From positions 1 to 6,937 of the forward strand of contig JAYSRU010000004.1 in NCBI GenBank assembly GCA_043720875.1: a DNA stretch of 6,937 nucleotides, written 5' to 3'. This stretch comes from JAYSRU01 sp043720875. Lineage in GTDB: Bacteria; Bacteroidota; Bacteroidia; Flavobacteriales_D; Crocinitomicaceae. The position numbers were made by a program, and so were the translations under genes. Each line of letters opens with the position of its first letter. Positions within the stretch are counted from its first letter, which is position 1. The notes beneath the pieces are model-generated. The model worked only from the letters and a program-made list of their open reading frames with translations, did no database searches and was not told the origin of the DNA. Shown piece by piece: positions 1 to 5,960 of this stretch.

Positions 1-969
1 CGATCTGGTACGGAATGAATTGACGAATTCAAAAGTAGGTTGGAAGAATCCACAGCAAGTACCTGGATCTACACCTTGAATAAAGTTTAATTGCAAATCA
101 GAATTGGCATTGTTACCATTACCAGATTTCACAGTAGCTTGTACCGCAAATATTGATTCAGCATTGTTATCATTTGCAACGCGATACAAAGCAGAATAAT
201 TAGGTAGTAAAGCATATTTCTTGCCACCAGTAGTTTTACCATTGGCAATAATCAAATCGAATAAAGCCTTTGCTTCTGTAAACTTCTTTTGAAACATATA
301 CGTTTTCGCCAAGTATGAAGCGGCAGCCCATTTGTTAGCACGACCAACCGCAGACTGAGTTTCGGGCAATCCATCATAAGCAGCTTTAAAATCAGCTTCA
401 ATTTTAGGCCAAACTTCAACATCATTCTTAACTTTTTCAATACCATTGTTGGTATTTAGTGTTTCATCAACGTAGGGAATATTTTTGAAATTTCTTCTCA
501 ACTGGAAATAAAAATGCGCTCTTAGAAACCGAGCCTCAGCCGCCATTCTGGCAACATCCTCAGCTTTAACATCAGCACTTGCCTTTTTTAACAGAGCTAA
601 AGTGATGTTAGCCCTTGCAACACCCTCGAAGTGCCCTTTATACAATTCTTCAGAAAAGCCAAGTGAAGGATCGTACTCGAATCTTTGAAATGGGTTAATA
701 GTAGAAAAATCACCAGGATCTGTTCCTTTATTGGCATCCCCACCCCTGATGCTACCCCAAACCCAATTTGAGGGGCCAGAAGCATAACTTCCCAAACCAC
801 TCAATTGAGCATAAGCAGAAATTAAACTTCCTTCTAATCCAGCTTTGCTGGCTACTAACTGCGCCTCAGCAAGCGATCCCGTTGCTGGAATTTCTAAATA
901 ACCATCACTACAAGCAAAAATGCCAAAAAATAAGGAGGCACTCAGAATTAAAATATTTACCTTTTTCAT
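1..969 (-). CDS. SusD/RagB-family surface nutrient-binding lipoprotein, N-terminal 323 residues (3' end outside window)
   Basis: The frame is open from the ATG at 969-967 to the window edge with no stop, so this is the N-terminal 323 residues of a protein family usually about 450-650 residues long. SusD-like proteins are outer-membrane lipoproteins that cap the SusC channel and capture glycans or other ligands at the cell surface. Residues 1-19 form a lipoprotein signal peptide (MKK, then a hydrophobic stretch) ending in FAC, which places the acylated Cys at 20; the following SDGYLE may act as a surface-export signal (inference). The family hallmark AEARFLRAHFYFQL is at 144-157, in the TPR-like helical region. 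A second helical pair includes RANKWAAASYLAKTYMF (210-226), followed by KFTEAKALFDLII. A TCCGFFQPT segment (304-312) followed by EFVNSF is seen in many SusD-like proteins. It lies 35 bases after susC and is almost certainly co-transcribed with it. The ligand cannot be inferred. Confidence 0.96.
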   Translation of the reverse strand, partial: MKKVNILILSASLFFGIFACSDGYLEIPATGSLAEAQLVASKAGLEGSLISAYAQLSGLGSYASGPSNWVWGSIRGGDANKGTDPGDFSTINPFQRFEYDPSLGFSEELYKGHFEGVARANITLALLKKASADVKAEDVARMAAEARFLRAHFYFQLRRNFKNIPYVDETLNTNNGIEKVKNDVEVWPKIEADFKAAYDGLPETQSAVGRANKWAAASYLAKTYMFQKKFTEAKALFDLIIANGKTTGGKKYALLPNYSALYRVANDNNAESIFAVQATVKSGNGNNANSDLQLNFIQGVDPGTCCGFFQPTFEFVNSFRTRS

Positions 970-1004
970 TTTTTTATAATTTTAAATTTTAAATAGTTGT
1001 TGAG
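970..1004 (-). other. SusC-SusD spacer and SusD translation start region
   Basis: The 35 bases between the susC stop codon (1007-1005) and the susD ATG (969) are almost all A and T when read on the minus strand and end in an A-rich run directly before the ATG. No GGAGG-like Shine-Dalgarno sequence is present, as is usual in Bacteroidota, where A-rich leaders are typical. I see no terminator hairpin here, which supports one transcript for both genes. Confidence 0.6.
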
Positions 1005-4000
1005 TTAGAATCCAATGTTTACACCAAAAGTGAACTGACGGGTAACTGGGAAATTACCCAAGTCTATTCCAAAATTAGTATCAGAAGCACCTGCTACTTG
1101 AGGGTCAAGTCCACCGTACCCCGTAATTGTAAATAAATTATTAACTGAGCCATGAACCCGTACTCTACCCAATCTTAACTTATTTGTTACCTCCGAAGGC
1201 ATATTATATCCAACTGACAAATTTTGAAATCTTAAATAAGAACCATCCTCGACGTAAAAGTCACTGGATGTCTTACTGGAGCTAAAACCGTTATAGTCTT
1301 CAAAAATTGGGATTTTTGCGCCTGTATTTTGAGGTGTCCACGTTTCCTTTACACGTTCAGATATGGCAGAACCTGGGAATAATGGATAAAAATCAGTGAA
1401 TCTCTTTGAGACATTAAAGATTTTATTGCCAATTGACGTGTAAAAATACGCTGCCACGTCAAAATTTTTGTAAGAAATTTTAAAGTTCAATCCCCCTGTG
1501 AAACTGGGAACAGGACTACCTAAGTATGTTCTATCGTCCGAATCAACTTTTCCATCAGGCTTACCCGTTAATTTCTTCGTTACTGGATCTCTGCCATCAA
1601 TGTCCGCAAACTTAAACCTACCTATCGCAGCTCCATCTTGTGTAGGTGCTGATTTTACCTCAGCATCAGTTTGAAATAAACCCAGCACTTTGAGACCATA
1701 AAAAGAAGACAGTGAATAACCCAATTGATTGCGAATAGGAAATACGTCTCTAAATCCTGGATTTACAGATGTTAAGTATGTAAGACCACCGCCAATCTCA
1801 GTAATTTCATTTTTAAGGAAGCTGCCTGTTACATCAAATTCGTATTTAAGGTCACTTGTGAAATTACCTTTTGTTATGACTTGAATATCAATACCTTTAT
1901 TAACCATAGTACCCACGTTTTGAGAAGGCGCAGCAGCTGTACCCGCTTGTGCCACAAAATCCAATACGTTTAACAAATCCCTTGTATCTTTCTGCCATAA
2001 ATCAAAAATAACATCTAATTTTCCCTTAAAGAATGAACCATCGAAACCAATATTTTTAGTTACACTCGTCTCCCATTTTGCATTTTGGTTTCCAATCCTT
2101 GATTGCTTAAAGCCATTGACTACTCCAGCATTTGTTCCACCAATATCATACGAAGAATTTTCTACACTTGTGGCAAAAAGATCGTATTGATTATCTTGAT
2201 TAACATTATTTGAATTACCCATTTCACCGTAGCCCCCTCTAATTTTCAAGTCCGTAATCCACGATACATTTTTCATAAATGGCTCAGCTGATAATCTCCA
2301 CGCTGCCGATACTGCAGGGAAGATACCATACCTTGTATTCGAACCAAATTTCGAGGAACCATCTCGTCTAATGACTCCAGTTAGTATGTATTTGTCATTC
2401 ATATTGTAGATAGCTCTACCAAAATAAGAATTAAAGGTTGAACCAATATTAATAAAACTATTTGGAGGATTTCTCTCATCCAAAGTAGAAATAGTGATGT
2501 AATTAGGATCACCCGAAAAAGGCTTTCTACCACTTGCGTCAAGACCTTTACCAAAGCCTGTGTTGAGTGCCTCTTGACCAACCAATAATTCAACACCATG
2601 AATCCCAAATTGTTTTTTGTATGAGAGCGTATTTGTAAAAGTCCAACCTAAACCGTATCCACCATACTCATTGTATGCATAATTAACCCCTTTATTTTCA
2701 AGCGTTTCATAAATTGGAAAACCATAACCGTAACCATGATAATTTACATAATTACCACCAATCGAAGAACGGAACGTTAAATCTTTAATTGGGTCAATTT
2801 CAAGATAGAAATTACCAGAGGCTAAAGCGTCAAATCCTTTGTTTGATTGTCTTCTCTGTTGGTTGGCAACTGGGTTTGACCCTTGACCAAAACCAAGCGC
2901 AGTCGTTCCCGCAAAGCCTCCAAACTCGTCATATACTGGAATAATTGTAGGAGATCTAAATGCTGCTAAAATATCGTTTTCTTGTTGTGACGATTGTAAT
3001 CCATTACTACCTCCATCACGACCTAAGATTGAAAGATAAGTCATTTGCAAGTTTTCACCAATTCTGACATTTTTAAAAAGGTCAAATTCAGTGTTTATGC
3101 GCATACCATAACGGGTTGCCCTTTGACTTGACAAAATACCATATTGATCCTGTGCCGATAGTCCCACATAAAAGCGTGAAGCATCACCGCCACCTTCAAA
3201 GCCCAAGGTGTGCCTTTGAATTGGAGCAGCTTGCGTCAAGGCGGCGTACCAATCTGTGCCTTCTTTATTGGCTTTGATAACTTGATAAAAATCACCAATC
3301 GTTGGCCCTTTGATGTTGTATTTCTTTTGTTCTGCTGCCAAATCAACCGTTCCAATTACACCATTCTTGTCACCTACTTTTAGATAATCTGGAATCACTG
3401 GCTTTTCACCCGTTCCATATTGTGGGTGCGAAAGCTTAATACCCGAATTTCGATAAGCATTCCAAGTCCAAGTAGCTTGGTCTTGTGGGTTCATCATCTT
3501 TTGTCCCGTACCTGGGTCTGTAACGCCATAAAGACCGTCATAAGTAACTTTTAGTTTTTTAGCACCCTTCTTACCTCTTTTGGTGGTATATACAATTACA
3601 CCGTTGGCAGCTCTTGCACCATAAATGGAGGCAGTAGAAGCATCTTTTAAAACTGTTGTCGTTTCAATATCTTCTGGATTTAGAAAGTTTACATTACCAA
3701 CTGGGTACCCATCAACAATAATTAAAGGTTCATTGCCACCAAACGCACCGAAACCACGAATACGAATTTGACTACCCGAACCAGGTTGACTACCTGTTAC
3801 AACTGTTAAACCAGCAACTCTACCTTGAAGTTGTTGCTCAACACTTGAAGAAGGAACATTTGTTATATCTCTGGATTTAACAATCGAGACAGCTCCTGTA
3901 GATTGCCGTCTTTTATCAACTGAATATCCCGTAACAACAACTTCCTCCAAAGTAGAACTCGCCATTTGAATACTAATATCATTCTGCGCACCAACAGCCA

Positions 4001-4265
4001 CCTCCTGCGTCTTTTGACCAACATAAGAAACAACCAAAACTGCATTATCGCCTGTTATTGCGATTGAAAATTTCCCGTCAACATCTGTGACTACGCCGTT
4101 ACTTGTGCCTTTCTGCACAACGCTTGCGCCTACGAGAGGGTCATTGTCTTCGCCTGTTATTAATCCCGTTACTTGACGGCTTTGCGCACTCGCCGCAAAG
4201 GTGGTCAAAAACAAGATTAACACAATGAAGAGTCGCCCAAAGGGAGAGTTAAATTTAGTTACCAT
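1005..4265 (-). CDS. SusC/RagA-family TonB-linked outer-membrane transporter
   Basis: Complete 1086-residue protein, the usual length for SusC-like transporters (about 1000-1100). It should form a 22-stranded outer-membrane barrel that imports a ligand delivered by its SusD partner, driven by TonB/ExbBD. Residues 1-27 are a signal peptide (Arg11, hydrophobic core, ASA before Gln28). Residues about 30-102 are a carboxypeptidase-regulatory-like beta-sandwich domain (VTGLITGEDNDPLVGASV). The segment TLEEVVVTGY (105-114) precedes the plug domain and is a family hallmark. The plug spans about 117-230, with LQGRVAGLTV, IRIRGFG and LIIVDGYPV, and closes with the SusC signature NPEDIETTTVLKDAS (196-210), SIYGARAANGVI and TTKRG. 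The remainder is barrel and ends in a terminal Phe (FGVNIGF), the usual outer-membrane protein ending recognised by the Bam machinery. It is first in the operon with susD downstream. No N-terminal FecR-interacting (STN) domain is seen between the signal peptide and the regulatory-like domain, so the sequence does not suggest control by a FecI/FecR-type anti-sigma pathway. The substrate is unknown. Confidence 0.98.
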   Translation of the reverse strand: MVTKFNSPFGRLFIVLILFLTTFAASAQSRQVTGLITGEDNDPLVGASVVQKGTSNGVVTDVDGKFSIAITGDNAVLVVSYVGQKTQEVAVGAQNDISIQMASSTLEEVVVTGYSVDKRRQSTGAVSIVKSRDITNVPSSSVEQQLQGRVAGLTVVTGSQPGSGSQIRIRGFGAFGGNEPLIIVDGYPVGNVNFLNPEDIETTTVLKDASTASIYGARAANGVIVYTTKRGKKGAKKLKVTYDGLYGVTDPGTGQKMMNPQDQATWTWNAYRNSGIKLSHPQYGTGEKPVIPDYLKVGDKNGVIGTVDLAAEQKKYNIKGPTIGDFYQVIKANKEGTDWYAALTQAAPIQRHTLGFEGGGDASRFYVGLSAQDQYGILSSQRATRYGMRINTEFDLFKNVRIGENLQMTYLSILGRDGGSNGLQSSQQENDILAAFRSPTIIPVYDEFGGFAGTTALGFGQGSNPVANQQRRQSNKGFDALASGNFYLEIDPIKDLTFRSSIGGNYVNYHGYGYGFPIYETLENKGVNYAYNEYGGYGLGWTFTNTLSYKKQFGIHGVELLVGQEALNTGFGKGLDASGRKPFSGDPNYITISTLDERNPPNSFINIGSTFNSYFGRAIYNMNDKYILTGVIRRDGSSKFGSNTRYGIFPAVSAAWRLSAEPFMKNVSWITDLKIRGGYGEMGNSNNVNQDNQYDLFATSVENSSYDIGGTNAGVVNGFKQSRIGNQNAKWETSVTKNIGFDGSFFKGKLDVIFDLWQKDTRDLLNVLDFVAQAGTAAAPSQNVGTMVNKGIDIQVITKGNFTSDLKYEFDVTGSFLKNEITEIGGGLTYLTSVNPGFRDVFPIRNQLGYSLSSFYGLKVLGLFQTDAEVKSAPTQDGAAIGRFKFADIDGRDPVTKKLTGKPDGKVDSDDRTYLGSPVPSFTGGLNFKISYKNFDVAAYFYTSIGNKIFNVSKRFTDFYPLFPGSAISERVKETWTPQNTGAKIPIFEDYNGFSSSKTSSDFYVEDGSYLRFQNLSVGYNMPSEVTNKLRLGRVRVHGSVNNLFTITGYGGLDPQVAGASDTNFGIDLGNFPVTRQFTFGVNIGF

Positions 4266-4669
4266 GATTCTAATAAGAGTTTGATTATGAATTAATTAAT
4301 TTTCCAATACATTCCGTTGTTATAGTTTATTAATTGTCGTTTTGACATTTATAAATAAAATATTGCATTTAAAATGTTGTGATAAACACACAAAATTATT
4401 TTTTTCTTAAAAAACTATTGGATTACAAGCATACATTTGATGCTTCAATTTGATGACGTGATTATAGGTTAAAAGGCTTTATAAGATGTAGGATGTAGTA
4501 ATTTCTCATTGATTGAATATAAGGCAATGTTACGAATAATATTTTAAATAAAAAATTTTACACAAAATATTTCTTAGTTTTATATCTAAACAGCCTACTT
4601 TAACAATTATTTTTCTTTTTCACTCCTTATAAAATAAGTATTATTATTATCTCTTTTATCAAATTTATA
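4266..4669. other. Divergent A+T-rich intergenic region between susC and the SDR-like gene
   Basis: These 404 bases carry no credible gene on either strand. They must hold the promoters of both the minus-strand susCD operon and the plus-strand SDR-like gene. Visible small structures are TTTGATG twice (4436-4442 and 4449-4455), a tandem duplication of GATGTAG (4485-4491 and 4492-4498), and an A/T-only inverted repeat AATATTTT/AAAATATT (4538-4545 and 4564-4571). A Bacteroidota -7-like TACATTTG is present on the plus strand at 4432-4439, but it has no TTG at the expected upstream distance and would leave a leader of over 200 bases before the SDR-like gene. No riboswitch or tRNA-like fold is recognised. 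Confidence 0.6.
4391..4398 (-). promoter_or_regulatory. Candidate -7 promoter element for the susCD operon
   Basis: Read on the minus strand this is TAATTTTG, an exact match to the Bacteroidota primary-sigma -7 consensus TAnnTTTG, about 125 bases before the susC ATG. The partner TTG expected about 19-21 bases further upstream is not there; the nearest TTG is 27 bases away (4428-4426). In sequence this rich in A and T the match could be chance. Confidence 0.25.
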
Positions 4670-5455
4670 ATGGATTTTTCTCTCAAAAATAAAACAGCCC
4701 TCGTAGGCGGTAGTACACAAGGCATCGGCAAAGCAATCGCTAAACAATTGGCGGAAAACGGAGCATCGGTCGTTCTACTCGCTCGAAATGAAGCAAAACT
4801 CATTGAAACCCTCTCAGAACTCAAAAATACTGAGGGGGTCTCGCATAAATATATTGTAGCTGATTTTTCTGATTTAGAAAATTTTAAGAAATCGGTTTCT
4901 GGTTTTTTTAAAGAAAATACCGTTGATATTGTCATCAATAATACGGGTGGGCCTCCTGCGGGTGCAGCTATGGATAAGTCGCTCGATGATTTTCAAAGAA
5001 CTTTTGAAATGCACTTGCTTGTTAATCATTTTTTAGCACAACAAGCTATTGAAGGCATGAAACAGAATGGTTGGGGTCGTATAATTAATGTACTTTCTTC
5101 GACCATCAAACAACCTAAAACCAATATGGTGCTTTCTAACAGCATTCGAGCGGCGGTTGCCAATTGGGCAAAAACATTGGCTACTGAACTTGCTCCGTAC
5201 GGTATTACCGTCAATAATGTATTGCCTGGCTATATCGCCACTGAAAGATTGAATGCATTGAATCTTTTTAAAAGTGAAAAATCGAGTAAAAACTTGGATG
5301 ATGTGACCAAAGAAATGCTCTCCGAAATTCCTATTGGTAGGCTCGGGCAACCAGAAGAAATGGCTTATGCTGTGGCTTTTTTGTGTTCTGAAATGGCGAA
5401 TTATATTACGGGGATTAATCTGCCTGTGGACGGTGGTGTTTTGAAAAGTTTATAG
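4670..5455 (+). CDS. SDR-family oxidoreductase-like protein with an atypical catalytic tetrad
   Basis: Complete 261-residue protein with the length and Rossmann layout of classical short-chain dehydrogenases/reductases, cytoplasmic NAD(P)-dependent enzymes. The glycine-rich dinucleotide loop is GGSTQGIG (13-20), with Gly where the usual motif has Thr. The NNAG motif reads NNTGGPP (90-96). The C-terminal half has ELAPYGITVNNVLPGYI (173-189), IGRLGQPEEMAYAVAFLCS (222-240) and the end motif GINLPVDGG (248-256), all typical of the FabG-like branch. By my alignment with FabG the catalytic Asn-Ser-Tyr-Lys set becomes His115, Ser143, Ser156 and Arg160, in the stretch LSNSIRAAV. I recall a recognised FabG-like subgroup (BKR_like_SDR_like) defined by imperfect cofactor and catalytic motifs; this protein probably belongs there, where NNTGGPP and SNSxR are conserved rather than decayed. 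Enzymatic activity and substrate are therefore uncertain. It is transcribed alone, divergent from susC and convergent with the gene at 5503-5865. No Shine-Dalgarno sequence precedes the ATG. Confidence 0.93.
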   Translation: MDFSLKNKTALVGGSTQGIGKAIAKQLAENGASVVLLARNEAKLIETLSELKNTEGVSHKYIVADFSDLENFKKSVSGFFKENTVDIVINNTGGPPAGAAMDKSLDDFQRTFEMHLLVNHFLAQQAIEGMKQNGWGRIINVLSSTIKQPKTNMVLSNSIRAAVANWAKTLATELAPYGITVNNVLPGYIATERLNALNLFKSEKSSKNLDDVTKEMLSEIPIGRLGQPEEMAYAVAFLCSEMANYITGINLPVDGGVLKSL

Positions 5456-5460
5456 ATGGG

Positions 5461-5507
5461 GATTAGTGATTGGTGATTCACTCAATCACTAATAACCAAT
5501 CACTAAT
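5461..5507. repeat. Inverted pair of 7-base-periodic repeats
   Basis: The left half on the plus strand is three heptamers in a row, GATTAGT, GATTGGT and GATTCAC (5461-5481). The right half is CAATCAC, TAATAAC, CAATCAC, TAAT (5483-5507), which is also period 7 and is largely the reverse complement of the left. The outer arms 5462-5474 and 5495-5507 are perfect 13-base complements with a 20-base loop. The left arm can alternatively pair over 10 bases with 5484-5493, giving a second, shorter hairpin. The right arm includes the stop codon of the minus-strand TMEM220-like gene (5505-5503). Confidence 0.8.
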
Positions 5508-5510
5508 TTT
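5462..5510 (+). terminator. Probable intrinsic terminator of the SDR-like gene
   Basis: A perfect 13-bp stem (5462-5474 with 5495-5507) begins seven bases after the SDR-like stop codon, and its right arm runs into TTTT on the plus strand (5507-5510), with a further T run at 5515-5521. The stem is only moderately G+C rich and the loop is 20 bases. On the minus strand the hairpin is not followed by a T run, so termination there is less likely. Confidence 0.5.
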
Positions 5511-5865
5511 CATACTTTTTTGCTTGATAAAACTGAAACAATAAAGCTAAATCGCAAATAACTAAGCCGCCAAATTCTCTTGCTAACTCGATGTATAGCT
5601 TATCCGCTTTCATGGTTTCAACAAGACTCGGCATACCCATTTTTATCCAATCTATGACGGCAGGAATATAAGTTAAGGTATAAACAATTAATATACATAA
5701 CCCGATGAAAATCAATCCTTTATTGTATCTTTTCACGGCAGCTAAACCACACACCCACGCCACGAAAGCATAAATAGGCATCCATAAATAAGGGTCTGGA
5801 TCGTTGTATTGCAGACCCCAAAATAATAGAAACATGACGCACAAAACGATGTTTAAAATCTTCAT
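5503..5865 (-). CDS. TMEM220-family small integral membrane protein
   Basis: Complete 120-residue protein with four predicted membrane helices, at about residues 3-18, 29-45, 50-71 and 97-112. The segment GLQYNDPDPYLW (17-28), between the first two helices, is the signature I associate with the transmembrane protein 220 family, as is the REFGGL motif (96-101) at the start of the last helix. The family is found in bacteria and animals, and I know of no established molecular function, so none is assigned. The location is presumably the inner membrane. The start ATG follows an A-rich leader with no clear Shine-Dalgarno sequence. The stop codon (5505-5503) lies inside the right arm of the intergenic hairpin shared with the convergent SDR-like gene. 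The receptor gene ends 95 bases upstream on the same strand with an inverted repeat between, so co-transcription is possible but not shown. Confidence 0.88.
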   Translation of the reverse strand: MKILNIVLCVMFLLFWGLQYNDPDPYLWMPIYAFVAWVCGLAAVKRYNKGLIFIGLCILIVYTLTYIPAVIDWIKMGMPSLVETMKADKLYIELAREFGGLVICDLALLFQFYQAKKYEN

Positions 5866-5879
5866 CTTTACTTTTTTAT

Positions 5880-5955
5880 TTTACACGGATTAAAAAATTA
5901 TTATGATTAAAAGATTATAATCCGTTAATCCAATTAATCCTTAAATCCGTGTAAA
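5880..5955. repeat. Intergenic inverted repeat with internal AATCC iterations
   Basis: Perfect 12-base arms TTTACACGGATT (5880-5891) and AATCCGTGTAAA (5944-5955) enclose a 52-base spacer. The right side is built from AATCC starting at 5919, 5927, 5936 and 5944, a spacing of 8, 9 and 8 bases. The left-arm segment ACGGATTA (5885-5892) can pair alternatively with TAATCCGT at 5918-5925. The element fills most of the 95-base gap between the receptor stop and the TMEM220-like start. After the hairpin the minus strand continues into an A-rich rather than T-rich stretch, so it is not a standard intrinsic terminator. It looks like an extragenic palindromic repeat. Confidence 0.75.
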
Positions 5956-5960
5956 TATAA

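Noticed and set aside
597..800. Minus-strand open frame of 67 codons
   Set aside because: It overlaps the SusD coding sequence in a different frame on the same strand, and its translation has no recognisable features.
768..992. Plus-strand open frame of 74 codons
   Set aside because: It lies antisense across the start of susD and the susC-susD spacer, with no protein-family signal. It is an overlap of a real gene.
4660..4667. Minus-strand TAAATTTG match to the -7 promoter consensus
   Set aside because: It would give a leader of nearly 400 bases before susC and sits against the SDR-like start. With no properly spaced upstream TTG it is most likely chance in A/T-rich sequence.
4627..4938. Minus-strand open frame of 103 codons
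   Set aside because: Antisense to the start of the SDR-like gene, whose motifs are intact. The tail reading into the intergenic A/T region gives low-complexity Ile runs.
5033..5350. Minus-strand open frame of 105 codons
   Set aside because: Antisense to the well-supported SDR-like coding region, and the translation resembles no known protein.
5461..5507. CRISPR-like repeat array
   Set aside because: The units are 7 bases long and contiguous, with no unique spacers or cas genes nearby.
5880..5955. Insertion-sequence terminal inverted repeats
   Set aside because: Only 52 bases separate the arms, there is no transposase and no clear target-site duplication. A palindromic extragenic repeat fits better.
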